Positions 55,596-64,000 of a DNA stretch of 64,000 nucleotides are shown here, piece after piece. Numbering within the stretch: the stretch's first letter is position 1; every line of letters starts with the position of its first letter. The translations under genes were made by a program, and so were the position numbers. Below the pieces are notes generated by a model that saw only the letters and a list, made by a program, of their open reading frames with translations, made no database searches and was not told the origin of the DNA. The stretch comes from Octadecabacter ascidiaceicola. GTDB taxonomy: Bacteria; Pseudomonadota; Alphaproteobacteria; Rhodobacterales; Rhodobacteraceae. The stretch covers positions 62,001 through 126,000 of the forward strand of contig NZ_FXYD01000005.1 in assembly GCF_900185015.1 (NCBI RefSeq), in the 5' to 3' direction.

Positions 55596-55982
55596 TTACG
55601 CTTGAGCGGCGCTCTTAGGCGCGCGGTAGTTTGTCTTCTCGACGATACGTGCGGACTTACCGCGACGCTCACGGAGGTAGTACAGCTTGGCGCGACGAAC
55701 GCGGCCACGGCGGACTACAGTGATGCTATCGATGTTGGTGGAGTACAGAGGGAACACACGTTCCACGCCTTCACCAAAGGAAATTTTGCGAACAGTGAAG
55801 GAACCAGCGATGCCCTTACCGTTTTTGCGTGCGATGCAGACGCCTTCGTAGTTCTGCACACGGGTACGTGTACCCTCGGTCACGCGGAAGCCTACGCGAA
55901 TAGTGTCGCCGGCTTTGAAGTCTGGGATGTCTTTGCCCAGTTCGGCGATTTGTTCCGCCTCGAGTTGTGCGATCAGGTTCAT
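55596..55982 (-). CDS. rplS: 50S ribosomal protein L19
   Basis: L19 lies at the 30S-50S interface. The 128-residue protein has the [20 protein letters not shown] and [19 protein letters not shown] blocks of the family. A small stem-loop (56003-56017, arms CGCGG/CCGCG around a five-base loop) sits 21 bases before its start. In most relatives rplS follows trmD; here an amino-acid permease pseudogene lies between. Confidence 0.96.
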   Translation of the reverse strand: MNLIAQLEAEQIAELGKDIPDFKAGDTIRVGFRVTEGTRTRVQNYEGVCIARKNGKGIAGSFTVRKISFGEGVERVFPLYSTNIDSITVVRRGRVRRAKLYYLRERRGKSARIVEKTNYRAPKSAAQA

Positions 55983-56250
55983 GATCGTCTCCTATTTAGT
56001 CACGCGGTTTTTCCGCGGATGTGAGGGCTGCCAGAGCTTTGGTCTTCATCGGGTCAGTCGCGCTGCCCACCAAAGGTATTAACGGCCTTGTTTTGCAATT
56101 TGGCGGGTTCGCGGTGAAGAGGTCGCGGCCATACCAAAAAGGTGCTGCGACTCATTTGGGCCACGCACTCGGGCCGTATAGGGGTTAGGGGCGTTTGGGG
56201 CAAGAGGGATTGGAATTTGCACTAATATCGCGTGCCGATCAGATTAGCTG

Positions 56251-57485
56251 CTAGATGATCGTGCTAACGAAGAGGGCCACACTCGTTAGAATGCCGAATA
56301 GTGGTACAATGATGTGCACACGGTAGTAGTCGCCCGCTGGCGCGTTTTGCGTTTGATCGCGATCAGCGACAGGTTCACACAGACAAAAACCGCGAGGACG
56401 ATCTGCGAGGTCCAACCAGCGAGGCGTTCAATGTGTAGGAATAGGCTTAGTCCCATGATGCTGGCCGCGACAAAGGCTGTCGCGATGGTTGGCGTTTGCG
56501 TTCTTGGCGAAAGCATCGCGAACGGGGATGGGAAACGCCCGCGCTGTGCCATGCCGTAAATGACGCGCGACGCCATAATCATTTGAATAAGAACCCCATT
56601 GACCGTCACCACCACTGCGACTGCGGCGAAACCCGTCTGAACCGCCTGCGGCGCATTCACGAAAACCAGCGTCAGCGGTTCATCTGATCCGGACAGTTCG
56701 TCGATCGGGACAGCCAGTAAAACGGAAATGGCGACCAAAACATATAGGCCGGTTGCCACGATCAAGGTGTACACAATTGCAGGTGGGATCGTTTTGCGGG
56801 GATGTTCGACTTCTTCGGCGACATTAACCATGTCTTCAAACCCGATAAAGGCGAAGAACGCTAAAAGGGACGCGCTTGCAATGCCACCCCAGTGAGCGCC
56901 CTGAAGGGGTGGAAACAGCTCAGCCGTTGAAACCCCCGCTACGTTCGGACATGCCGAACCCCCAAGCGATTACAAATACAAGGCCGAAGATTTCGAGCAA
57001 GGTAATCGCGCCGGCGACCTTCACCGATTGGTTAATCCCCCACCACGCGATTAGCCCCATAGTGCCGACAATTGCGACGATTAGAACCGGGGACGACAGG
57101 CCCGTTAACCCGCCCAAGTATCCAGACGCCCCGACCGCAACTGCGGAGGCAGACACCATGCCGGATAAGGCGACAAACCCACCGACAAGGCTTGCCAATA
57201 ATGGCCAGCCAAATCCGGCATCAACATAGGCGGCTTCTCCGGCGTTGACAGGATATCTGGTGGCCAATTCGGCGTAGAAAACGCCGTAAACGCCACGACG
57301 AAAGCGGCGAGTAAGAACGATAACCAAGCATAGGCGCCCGCCTCAGCCACTGTTGCACCAATCAGGACGTAAATTCCCGCACCGACCGTTACACCAAGCC
57401 CGTAAAGCGTAAGAAGCGGTAGGGTGAGTGTACGATGAAGCGTCGGTGCGTCAGGCGTACCAAGATTGTTGTGCTGAGTGGCCAA
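56251..57485 (-). pseudogene. APC-family amino acid permease gene broken by three frameshifts
   Basis: The pieces read as one membrane transporter of about 410 residues. Piece one (from 57485) has YGLGVTVGAGIYVLIGAT, the APC start. The frame shifts near 57277, where one base is missing in TTTTC-TACGCC, and continues YAELATRYPVNAGEAAYVDA. It shifts again near 56925 just before a TGA, and continues ALFPP-like AELFPPLQGAHWGGI into FIGFEDMVNVAEEVEHPRKT. A third shift near 56345 restores DYYRVHIIVPLFGIL and a TAG at 56251. Three indels indicate a true pseudogene, unless the assembly is poor here. Confidence 0.85.
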
Positions 57486-57609
57486 AACGGAAGCTTTCGA
57501 TTTATTGAAGAACTATCCGCTTAGTTAAGCACTATTCTTGCCTTTGACGCATTGATCAGGATCAAGTGCCTTCAGTGGTGCACGCGCCGTGAAAAACGCC
57601 ACCGTTCGA

Positions 57610-58401
57610 TTACGTTTTCCCCCTCTTTGCCCACAAGTCGGGGCGGCGCTCCTGCGTGATTTTCTCGCTCGTTTCTTTACGCCATTTTGCGACTTTGCCG
57701 TGGTCGCCTGAGGTCAAAACAGGTGGGATCGTGCGGCCTTCCCATTCAGGGGGTCGGGTATATTGCGGGTGTTCAAGTAAGCCGTTGGAATGGCTTTCCT
57801 CAACCGCGCTTTCCTCGTTGCCCAAAACGCCGGGCAGAAGGCGCACGCAGGCGTCAATCAGGGTCATGGCGGGCAATTCACCACCCGTCAGCACATAGTC
57901 CCCCATGGACACCTCAATAATCTCGTAGTGTTCCAGCACGCGTTCATCGACACCTTCAAAACGGCCGCAAAGCAGCGTGACACCGTCTTGCTGGCTAAGG
58001 TCTTGCGCGATTTTTTGTGTGAACGGCACACCGCGCGGGCTGAGGTAAATCAACGGCATCCGGCCACGTGCCTTGCGCCGTGTATCGCCCAGCGCATTGG
58101 CAACCACATCTGCACGCAAAACCATGCCTGCGCCTCCGCCAGACGGAGTATCATCCACGTTGCGATGTTTACCGATCCCAAAGCGGCGCAAATCCGTGGT
58201 TTGCAGCTGCCAAAGACCGTCCTTCAACGCCTTTCCCGTCAGGCTTTCGCCAAGCAACCCTGGAAAGGCATCCGGAAACAGCGTGATAACCTGCGCCGTC
58301 CAAGCATGGGCGAGCTGGGGTTTGTCCGTCATTAACTCTTGCGGCTTCGCGCTCAGCTGCACCGACTTGCGGCCAATGGATTTTGAAGATTTGTTGCTCA
58401 T
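57610..58401 (-). CDS. trmD: tRNA (guanine-37-N1)-methyltransferase
   Basis: TrmD methylates G37 next to the anticodon to prevent frameshifting. The 263-residue SPOUT enzyme has VITLFPDAFPGLLGESLTGKAL, the GGGAGMVLRADVV loop, LLCGRFEGVDERVLEH and GDYVLTGGELPAM, which make the SAM trefoil knot. I chose the ATG at 58401 (AGGGGG upstream); 58332 is also possible. It lies near rimM and rpsP, as in most bacteria, but a kinase-like gene on the other strand separates them. Confidence 0.93.
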   Translation of the reverse strand: MSNKSSKSIGRKSVQLSAKPQELMTDKPQLAHAWTAQVITLFPDAFPGLLGESLTGKALKDGLWQLQTTDLRRFGIGKHRNVDDTPSGGGAGMVLRADVVANALGDTRRKARGRMPLIYLSPRGVPFTQKIAQDLSQQDGVTLLCGRFEGVDERVLEHYEIIEVSMGDYVLTGGELPAMTLIDACVRLLPGVLGNEESAVEESHSNGLLEHPQYTRPPEWEGRTIPPVLTSGDHGKVAKWRKETSEKITQERRPDLWAKRGKT

Positions 58402-58477
58402 GCCCCCTGTTAACGCAGGAGCGCAGTGGTGCCAATTGAAGGTTGCATCGCGTGCCAATTACCCGCAAATCTAGCAA

Positions 58478-59407
58478 ATGACGTCCAGCATTCTCAACAC
58501 ATTCGATACTTGGCAAACCCGACTGGGCAAGGAAAAAGAAGTTGTGAAGCTTTTGGCTGAGCGCGAGGCACCTGCGGTGGTCGATCTGGTGTTCCGCAAG
58601 CAAAGTCACAATGCCTGCGTTTTCCAAGCAACATTGGATGGATCGTCTGTGTTTATAAAACACTACGAAACCGACTATGGCTCGACGTTGACTTGGAAAG
58701 GTGTCGCGGAAACCGAACTTGTCACTGCACACATGCCACCTACAGCGGGAGGGGTCGCGCAAGTCATTTGGTCATCAGAACCAGATGGGTTGGTTCTAAT
58801 GTCGCAAGCCGTCGGCACGCCGGTGTCTGATGCATTGTCGACGGGGCAAGCGGACGAGGTGATTGCTGATGTCGCTACATGGTTGGCAGGTTACGTCGGT
58901 CCGCGTACTTTTACCGATACGTTCAGCCCTAGTTTTTGGGTTAAGAAACGCAAAGGCACTGAGGTCTCCACCCTGTCGCCTGAGGATCAAACGCGTGCAG
59001 CACAATTGATTGATCTTCAAAAGCAGCGTCATGCTCGAACGGGAAATATGACCGCGCTCAAGGGGCACCTGCCTAAGGACTTCGCGCCCCATAACCTGCA
59101 TTGGACTGGCGATGCGATTTGGGGTTTTGATATTGAAGGCTATTCAACCGACCCGATCTCCCGCGCAATCGCAAGGTTTGCGGTTTTGGCTGAACGCCGA
59201 TTGCCAGCTGAAGGGATGCGGCGGTTTGGGGTCCACCCGATCTGTCTTAATGCCTTTAAGGGCGCCTTTGATCTATCGGGGGATCACCCAGAATTGCTGC
59301 CATTTTTGATTGCAGATGAATTGTTGGATTCACTATTTCGCCGTCACGATGATCCGGTCGCAGGGCCCGTAATCCGGCGTGCATTAGACGCGCACTTGGA
59401 GAGTTAG
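58478..59407 (+). CDS. Phosphotransferase-like (aminoglycoside kinase fold) protein
   Basis: This 309-residue protein looks like a small-molecule kinase of the APH/choline kinase fold. VFIKHYETDYG resembles the strand with the ATP-binding Lys. GHLPKDFAPHNLHW matches the catalytic loop (Asp and Asn), and WGFDIEGYSTDP holds a metal-binding Asp. The usual HxD His is replaced in this loop. The substrate is unknown. It lies between trmD and rimM against the direction of the operon, and its stop shares TTAG with rimM. Confidence 0.7.
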   Translation: MTSSILNTFDTWQTRLGKEKEVVKLLAEREAPAVVDLVFRKQSHNACVFQATLDGSSVFIKHYETDYGSTLTWKGVAETELVTAHMPPTAGGVAQVIWSSEPDGLVLMSQAVGTPVSDALSTGQADEVIADVATWLAGYVGPRTFTDTFSPSFWVKKRKGTEVSTLSPEDQTRAAQLIDLQKQRHARTGNMTALKGHLPKDFAPHNLHWTGDAIWGFDIEGYSTDPISRAIARFAVLAERRLPAEGMRRFGVHPICLNAFKGAFDLSGDHPELLPFLIADELLDSLFRRHDDPVAGPVIRRALDAHLES

Positions 59408-59919
59408 TCTTCGCTAAACAACCCACCCGGTGGGTCGATTACAATGCGCCCTGCCGCGAGGTCCACGGTTGGCACGATTACCTTGGTGAATGGCACCAGA
59501 ACCGTGTCTTTGTCCAATGGGCTGATGATTTCGAGCAAGTCTTCGGCGCCATTGGTTTGAACCGCTTTGATGCGGCCCAATTTTTCGCCACCAGTATCGA
59601 AGGCCATCAAGCCCACGAGATCAGTGTGATAAAATTCGTCGTCTGGCAGGGACGGCAACTGGTCGCGGCGGGCAAACAGGTCCATGCCACGCAAACCGTC
59701 CGCTTCTTCCTTTGTCGTGATCCCGTCGACCCGAGCGATAAGCGCGCCCTTGGTTTGACCTTTGATCACGATAGTCATGATTTCTGTGCCGTCCGCGCGG
59801 GTCAGCGGCGTGTAGTCCGCCAGCGCTTCTGGGTCTGCACAAAATGATTTCAGGCGCACGTCACCGTGGACCCCGAAAGAGCCCGAGATGGTTCCGACAA
59901 TGATGCGGTCATCTGACAT
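59404..59919 (-). CDS. rimM: Ribosome maturation factor RimM
   Basis: RimM helps assemble the 30S head by binding S19 and 16S rRNA. The 171-residue protein has the N-terminal GTISGSFGVHGDVRLKSF and the PRC-barrel segment FYHTDLVGLMAFDTGGEKLG, with FTKVIVPTVDLAAGRIVIDPP at the C-terminus. It follows rpsP by 62 bases that contain a strong stem-loop. Confidence 0.95.
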   Translation of the reverse strand: MSDDRIIVGTISGSFGVHGDVRLKSFCADPEALADYTPLTRADGTEIMTIVIKGQTKGALIARVDGITTKEEADGLRGMDLFARRDQLPSLPDDEFYHTDLVGLMAFDTGGEKLGRIKAVQTNGAEDLLEIISPLDKDTVLVPFTKVIVPTVDLAAGRIVIDPPGGLFSED

Positions 59920-59943
59920 GTGCGGTCCTGTTAGGTTGGGGAA

Positions 59944-59971
59944 GGGTGGGGCAACCGTTGCCGCCCCACCC
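59944..59971 (-). terminator. Nine-pair hairpin between rpsP and rimM
   Basis: GGGTGGGGC and GCCCCACCC pair perfectly around a ten-base loop shortly after the rpsP stop, without a T-run. It may stabilise rpsP mRNA or reduce read-through to rimM. Confidence 0.6.
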
Positions 59972-59981
59972 GAAAGACTGA

Positions 59982-60428
59982 TTACTCAGTTGCTTCTGCA
60001 GCGGCTTCTTCAGCAGGTGCTTCTTCTTCAGCAGGTGCTGCTGCCGCTTCTGCTGCTGCGGCCTTAGCTGCTTCTTCTGCTTCAGCAGCGGCTGCTACTT
60101 TTGCTGCTTTTTCTTCAACGCGTTCTTGGGCTTTCTTGCCAGGAACCGCTTTCTTCATGTTCGTGCGCTCTTTCTTCTCAACAACGCCAGCTGCTTCGAG
60201 GAAACGGGAAATACGGTCGGTTGGCTGTGCGCCTTCGCCGAGCCAGTAGTTCACGCGGTCCATGTTCATCTGAACGCGGTTTTCGTCGTCTTTAGCCAGC
60301 AGCGGGTTATATGTACCGAGCTTTTCTACGTAACGGCCGTCACGTGGCATGCGGGAGTCCGCAGCAACAATACGGTAAAACGGGCGCTTCTTGGAGCCAC
60401 CGCGTGCGAGGCGAATTTTCATAGCCAT
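59982..60428 (-). CDS. rpsP: 30S ribosomal protein S16 with an Ala/Glu-rich tail
   Basis: S16 is a 30S subunit protein of about 80-90 core residues. The core here starts [20 protein letters not shown] and contains [11 protein letters not shown] and [17 protein letters not shown]. The remaining 60 residues form a long Ala/Glu/Lys tail, as seen in other Rhodobacteraceae. I used the ATG at 60428 rather than the open frame to 60515. Confidence 0.95.
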   Translation of the reverse strand: MAMKIRLARGGSKKRPFYRIVAADSRMPRDGRYVEKLGTYNPLLAKDDENRVQMNMDRVNYWLGEGAQPTDRISRFLEAAGVVEKKERTNMKKAVPGKKAQERVEEKAAKVAAAAEAEEAAKAAAAEAAAAPAEEEAPAEEAAAEATE

Positions 60429-60450
60429 GAGTTTGATTTCCTTTAGGTTT

Positions 60451-60741
60451 TTATCGGTGTGATTTATGATGCTGAATGACTTCAGCGATGATGAAGTTGA
60501 GGAACTTCTTGGCAAATTCGGGGTCCAATTGGGCCTCGTTCGCCAAATCTTCTAGTCGTGCAATCTGGCGCGCTTCGCGGGCGGGATCGGACGGGGGAAG
60601 GTCGTGTTGAGCTTTGAGTTTCCCCACAGCCTTAGTGTGTTTGAACCGCTCGCCCAACGTATAGACAAGGATCGCATCGAGACGGTCGATGCTGTCGCGA
60701 TGTTCTTTCAAGAGGTCGCCAGCGCGGATGTCGTCAGTCAT
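60451..60741 (-). CDS. Chorismate mutase, AroQ class
   Basis: This 96-residue all-helical enzyme converts chorismate to prephenate for Phe and Tyr. [23 protein letters not shown] gives the first catalytic helix and [20 protein letters not shown] the next, with Arg and Lys in the expected places. It overlaps the GNAT gene by four bases and precedes rpsP by 22, which puts it in the ribosomal operon. Confidence 0.88.
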   Translation of the reverse strand: MTDDIRAGDLLKEHRDSIDRLDAILVYTLGERFKHTKAVGKLKAQHDLPPSDPAREARQIARLEDLANEAQLDPEFAKKFLNFIIAEVIQHHKSHR

Positions 60742-61313
60742 GTCAAAGCCCCCTTATGGTGACGCCAGATGTTTACCTGCGGACAGGTTTCGTTGGCGTC
60801 CTCGTAAAGTTCGCCACCCGGTGCATTGGCGATCTCGGTTTGCTGCGCATCGAACGTAGCACCCAATGCTTTGGCCACGGCGACAGAAGGCTCATTGCCC
60901 TCGTCGATGTGGGATTGCGCTGTGTCTACGCCCATGACGTCCCAAGACCACGGAATGATCGCGCGCATGGCCTCAGTCACATAGCCTTTGCCTTCGAATA
61001 CGGCGTCATATAGCGTCCAGCCAAATTCGGGTTCTTCCTGATTCATCAACGGGTGAAACACGCCAAACCCGCCGACAACAACGTCTGGGTCTGTCTTTGT
61101 GGTCGCCATGAACAACCCGTACCCTCGCAAAAGCCACTGGCCTGCAATCGATGCAAAATACATCGATGATTTGCTTGCTTCAATCGGGCCACCGGTAAAC
61201 TTGGACCGCTCAGACGCCTTGTAGGCGACGTAATCGGACATATCCGACATGCGCGGCAAGCGTAGGACCAGACGCTCTGTTTCAAGCGTAGGGAGGGTGA
61301 AGGTTGCGGTCAT
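60738..61313 (-). CDS. GNAT family N-acetyltransferase, RimJ/RimL type
   Basis: This 191-residue enzyme transfers acetyl from acetyl-CoA, perhaps to a protein N-terminus. The sequence begins with TLETERLVLRLPRMSD, the RimJ/L hallmark, and contains EFGWTLYDAVFEGKGYVTEAM with the acetyl-CoA loop. It overlaps ffh and the chorismate mutase gene by four bases on each side, so it is translated with them. Substrate not known. Confidence 0.85.
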   Translation of the reverse strand: MTATFTLPTLETERLVLRLPRMSDMSDYVAYKASERSKFTGGPIEASKSSMYFASIAGQWLLRGYGLFMATTKTDPDVVVGGFGVFHPLMNQEEPEFGWTLYDAVFEGKGYVTEAMRAIIPWSWDVMGVDTAQSHIDEGNEPSVAVAKALGATFDAQQTEIANAPGGELYEDANETCPQVNIWRHHKGALT

Positions 61314-62803
61314 TTCTTTTTGCCGAACCCGCTTAAGCCAGGGGGCAATGCAGCGCCGCCTAGACCGGGCATGCCGCCGCTGGGCATATTCGCGCCCAAC
61401 TGTTTGGCTGCCGCTTCCATTGCTGCTGGGTCGTTCATGTCAGGCATGCCGCCTTTGCCGAACATGCCTTTCATGGCCTGTTTCAGCATGCCGCCTTTAC
61501 CCATTTTTCCCATCTTCTTCATCATGTCCGCCATCTGGCGGTGCATTTTGATCAGTTGGTTCAACTCACGCACTTCGAGGCCAGCACCGGCGGCGATCCG
61601 TTTCTTGCGGGATGCCTGCAACAGTTGCGGGTTGGCGCGTTCTTTCTTGGTCATGGATTGGATCATGGCGATCTGGCGTTTGAAAACGCTGTCGTCCATG
61701 CCCGCTTCTTCGACCTGTTTGGCGGCTTTCTTCATGCCGGGCATCATGCCCATCATGCCTTCCATGCCACCCATCTTCATCATCTGCTCAAGCTGCATTT
61801 TCATGTCGTTCATGTTGAAGCGGCCCTTCTGGAACCGTTTCATCATGCGTTCAGCTTGTTCAGCCTCGATGGTTTCTTGGGCTTTCTCGACGAGGGAAAC
61901 GATGTCGCCCATGCCAAGAATACGGCCCGCAACTCGGTCAGCGTGGAACTCTTCAATCGCGTCCATCTTTTCGCCAAGACCGACGAAACGAATAGGCTTA
62001 CCGGTGACGGCCCGCATCGACAGGGCAGCACCGCCGCGTCCGTCACCATCCATACGGGTCAGGACAACGCCGGAAATCCCGATGCGCCCGTCAAAGTTCT
62101 CAGCGGTGGAAACCGCGTCTTGGCCTGTCAGACCATCGACAACCAAAAGTGTTTCGCGTGGATTGGCGACGTTACGAACAGCCTCAACCTGCTGCATCAG
62201 CTCTTCGTCGATGGACAAACGGCCTGCCGTGTCGAGCATATAAACGTCATAGCCGCCAAGGGAGGCTTGGGTCTTGGCGCGTTTGGCGATCTGGACAGGG
62301 TCTTCGCCCTTTACAATCGGCAGTGTGTCCACGCCGATCTGCGCACCAAGGATTTGTAGCTGTTCCATCGCGGCAGGACGGTTGACGTCCAAAGATGCCA
62401 TGAGGACTTTCTTGCCCTCACGCTCTTTCATCCGTTTCGCCAGCTTCGCGGTGGTCGTGGTTTTACCGGAACCTTGCAGACCAACCATTAGGATCGGGGC
62501 AGGCGGGTTGTCGATCTTCAGAGTGCCGTCGCCACCGTCACCGGCAAGCACATGCACCAATTCGTCGTGTACGATCTTAACGACCTGCTGACCGGGTGTG
62601 ACGGACTTGGTAACAGACTGGCCCGACGCCTTGTCTTGCACCGCTTTGATGAAGTCCCGCGCAACCGGTAGGGAAACGTCGGCCTCAAGCAAGGCAATAC
62701 GGACCTCGCGAAGCGCTGTTTTGACGTCTTCCTCGGACAAGGCACCTTGCTTGGTGAGGCGATCAAAAACACCGCCTAGGCGATCTGATAGTGACTCGAA
62801 CAT
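61310..62803 (-). CDS. ffh: Signal recognition particle protein Ffh
   Basis: Ffh binds the signal sequences of nascent membrane proteins together with 4.5S RNA and docks with FtsY. The 497-residue GTPase has the N domain, the G domain motifs GLQGSGKTTT (near residue 108) and DTAGRLSIDEEL, and the Met-rich M domain (about 310-450) that binds signal peptides. A Met/Gly-rich C-terminal tail follows. It is the upstream gene of the GNAT-chorismate mutase-rpsP-rimM series. Confidence 0.96.
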   Translation of the reverse strand: MFESLSDRLGGVFDRLTKQGALSEEDVKTALREVRIALLEADVSLPVARDFIKAVQDKASGQSVTKSVTPGQQVVKIVHDELVHVLAGDGGDGTLKIDNPPAPILMVGLQGSGKTTTTAKLAKRMKEREGKKVLMASLDVNRPAAMEQLQILGAQIGVDTLPIVKGEDPVQIAKRAKTQASLGGYDVYMLDTAGRLSIDEELMQQVEAVRNVANPRETLLVVDGLTGQDAVSTAENFDGRIGISGVVLTRMDGDGRGGAALSMRAVTGKPIRFVGLGEKMDAIEEFHADRVAGRILGMGDIVSLVEKAQETIEAEQAERMMKRFQKGRFNMNDMKMQLEQMMKMGGMEGMMGMMPGMKKAAKQVEEAGMDDSVFKRQIAMIQSMTKKERANPQLLQASRKKRIAAGAGLEVRELNQLIKMHRQMADMMKKMGKMGKGGMLKQAMKGMFGKGGMPDMNDPAAMEAAAKQLGANMPSGGMPGLGGAALPPGLSGFGKKK

Positions 62804-63035
62804 GGGCGCATCCTTTGCGTCGGTTTCATCGGTGTTCGTTATATAGGAACGAACGGTTCAAAGCAGTAGAGCCCCAGTGGGCGCAACGCGCTGACTGGGG
62901 GCGATCCTTACATATGCAAGGACCGGAGGTTTAACACTCCGGATTTATTGGGTCGTTTAGGCCTGCGGTGCGTCTGAGTCAACACGCGTGCGCTAAACTT
63001 TCGTCGACGACAATCCTCGAATGGCGCGATCTTTC

Positions 63036-63062
63036 ACTTGGGCCATTGTCAGCGGCCCAAGT
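63036..63062 (-). terminator. Nine-pair hairpin after the azoreductase gene
   Basis: ACTTGGGCC and GGCCCAAGT pair perfectly around a nine-base loop, 15 bases after the azoreductase stop. A weaker stem (62923-62942, CCGGAG/CTCCGG) lies further on. The rest of the 273-base gap before ffh shows no gene. Confidence 0.65.
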
Positions 63063-63076
63063 TGGATTTCGGTTCT

Positions 63077-63613
63077 TCAAGCTGCCGCGGCAGAAGCAAT
63101 ATCTTTGGCTGCGACGAATTCCACGTCTGTGATTCCGATGAAGCTGAGGAAAAAACGCAGATGTGGGGTCAGGAAATCAGCAGGTGTTCCGATGGCAACT
63201 CCACCTGATGCTACGGCGACAATCGCTTTTTTACCGCTGAGCAATCCTTCAGGGCCGTTTTCTGTATAGCGGAACGTCACGCGTGGACGCGCAACAAGGT
63301 CCATCCATGCTTTGAGGGATGCAGGGGCAGCGAAGTTATAGATTGGAGTGCCGATCACAATCGTATCCGCCGCCTGTAGTTCGGCAATCAAAGAATCCGA
63401 TAGGGCGAGCCGATCTTTGTCTTCGTCGCTTTGGTTGTCTGGGTCGACTAATCTTGATACGGCCCAAGCACCATCGATCTGCGGAAGCGGCGTGGTTGCA
63501 AGATCTCGTATGGTAACCGTGCCACCTAAGTCGGCTACCAGTTTTGCGGATGCCGCGCGGCTTATGCTGGTTTCGGTGTTCGCGGATGCGTCGATATGTA
63601 GTGTATGTGTCAT
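63077..63613 (-). CDS. azoR: FMN-dependent NADH-azoreductase family protein
   Basis: This 178-residue flavodoxin-fold quinone/azo reductase starts with THTLHIDASANTETSISRA, the FMN phosphate loop. It has GTPIYNFAAPASLKAWMDLV and FRYTENGPEGLLSGKKA, both AzoR signatures. It is somewhat shorter than the usual 200 residues. I used the ATG at 63613; the frame extends to 63697. A LysR gene is divergent from it and probably controls it; quinone detoxification is the family role. Confidence 0.87.
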   Translation of the reverse strand: MTHTLHIDASANTETSISRAASAKLVADLGGTVTIRDLATTPLPQIDGAWAVSRLVDPDNQSDEDKDRLALSDSLIAELQAADTIVIGTPIYNFAAPASLKAWMDLVARPRVTFRYTENGPEGLLSGKKAIVAVASGGVAIGTPADFLTPHLRFFLSFIGITDVEFVAAKDIASAAAA

Positions 63614-63626
63614 CTGGACCTCATGA

Positions 63627-63646
63627 ATATGTGATGACAGGCATAT
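63627..63646. promoter_or_regulatory. Candidate operator between azoR and the LysR gene
   Basis: ATATG and CATAT are inverted around a ten-base spacer in the 113-base divergent promoter region. It resembles, but does not exactly fit, the T-N11-A LysR box. Binding by the adjacent regulator is inferred from position. Confidence 0.35.
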
Positions 63647-63726
63647 GGCCTTTGCGTGGGTGAACGCTATAGTCCGTTTCAAACAGCTAATGTTCAAATT
63701 CGCACATAATTCAAAGAAGGGTCGCC

Positions 63727-64000
63727 ATGGATAACTGGGATGAAATCCGTACTGCGTTTCAGGTGGCCAATATTGGCACCGTTAGTGGGGCCGCTGATGC
63801 GCTGGGTGTTCACCATGCAACTGTCATTCGCCACATTGATGCGCTTGAGCAGCGTCTTGGGGTGAAGCTGTTTCAGCGTCACCCTCGTGGTTACACCGCG
63901 ACGGAAGCTGGGCAAGATCTAATGCAGGTCGCCGCGGCGACCGATGATCAGTTCACCCAACTAGCAGGGCGGATACGCGGGCAGGGTGAAGGCGTGTCCG
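63727..64000 (+). CDS. LysR family transcriptional regulator, 3' end cut by window
   Basis: The first 91 residues are visible: MDNWDEIRTAFQVANIGTVS, then GAADALGVHHATVIRHIDAL as the helix-turn-helix with the dimerisation helix starting after it. The frame stays open to the end of the window, so the effector domain is missing. It is divergent from azoR. The HTH pattern is the LysR type (A-A-x-L-x-V-x-x-x-x-V). Confidence 0.87.
   Translation, partial: MDNWDEIRTAFQVANIGTVSGAADALGVHHATVIRHIDALEQRLGVKLFQRHPRGYTATEAGQDLMQVAAATDDQFTQLAGRIRGQGEGVS

Noticed and set aside
56003-56017. Autoregulatory ribosomal-protein leader before rplS
   Set aside because: Only a five-pair stem is visible; no known L19 leader structure for this group can be matched, so I only mention it under rplS.
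62804-63076. Possible 4.5S SRP RNA gene next to ffh
   Set aside because: The conserved GGAAGGAAGCA-type loop of SRP RNA is not present; only hairpins are seen.
63627-63646. Classical T-N11-A LysR box
   Set aside because: The spacing between the relevant T and A is 12, not 11; it is listed only as a weak candidate operator.

Overview
The window is a densely packed stretch of chromosome from an alphaproteobacterium. It most likely belongs to the Roseobacter group of the Rhodobacteraceae, something near Octadecabacter, Yoonia or Loktanella. The evidence is gene content: MipZ, a complete taurine route (Tpa, TauR, Xsc, Pta) with a SoeABC-type sulfite dehydrogenase, aerobic HemF, and the ffh/rpsP/rimM/trmD/rplS neighbourhood. 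The genus is inference. No phage, insertion sequence or CRISPR array was seen.

Layout. 1-3317: the end of a YejBEF-type peptide/microcin C ABC importer. 3314-9017: housekeeping and metabolic genes (FAH-family hydrolase, D-Ala-D-Ala carboxypeptidase with SPOR domain, HAD phosphatase, ClpS, RsmC-like methyltransferase, an SDR lacking its catalytic lysine, a lipoprotein). 9126-12641: heme genes hemF, hemE and hemC, with a coupled protein of unknown function behind hemF. 12689-18057: a D-lactate/2-hydroxyglutarate-type FAD dehydrogenase with a 49-residue membrane protein behind it, a CAU tRNA, and a fused 5-oxoprolinase.

18054-30459: a galactoside-use locus. One leftward operon encodes a sugar-binding protein, two permeases, alpha-galactosidase (GH36), KDGal kinase, KDPGal aldolase, an SMP-30 lactonase, beta-galactosidase (GH42) and aldose 1-epimerase. 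An IclR regulator and the transporter ATPase are divergent. Both glycosidases lack signal peptides, so intact galactosides are probably imported and cut in the cytoplasm, and galactose is oxidised by a De Ley-Doudoroff-type route. Galactose dehydrogenase and galactonate dehydratase are not in the window.

30517-46038: a leftward taurine/sulfite locus. Tpa deaminates taurine to sulfoacetaldehyde, Xsc makes acetyl phosphate and sulfite, Pta (and possibly AckA) handle acetyl phosphate, SoeABC oxidises sulfite, and a TauE-like carrier may export the product. TauR, a MocR-type regulator, has candidate direct-repeat sites before tpa, tauR and xsc. Two unusual features stand out. A tandem pair of secreted cysteine-rich repeat proteins, one carrying a trypsin-like domain, sits between tauR and tpa. 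Two small unknown proteins are stitched by stop/start overlaps between soeA and soeB.

46229-54760: copper export (CopA/CueR with a clear CueR operator), a membrane protein of unknown function convergent with mipZ, an RhlE-type RNA helicase with a structured leader, a NUDIX hydrolase and a Pit phosphate carrier. 54789-64000: the translation region (rpmE, rplS, trmD, rimM, rpsP, chorismate mutase, a GNAT acetyltransferase, ffh), broken by a frameshifted amino-acid permease pseudogene and a convergent kinase-like gene, then azoreductase and the start of a LysR regulator.

The DNA is very compact. Many genes overlap as ATGA or TAATG, and four convergent pairs share their stop codons inside a CTAG or TTAG tetramer.
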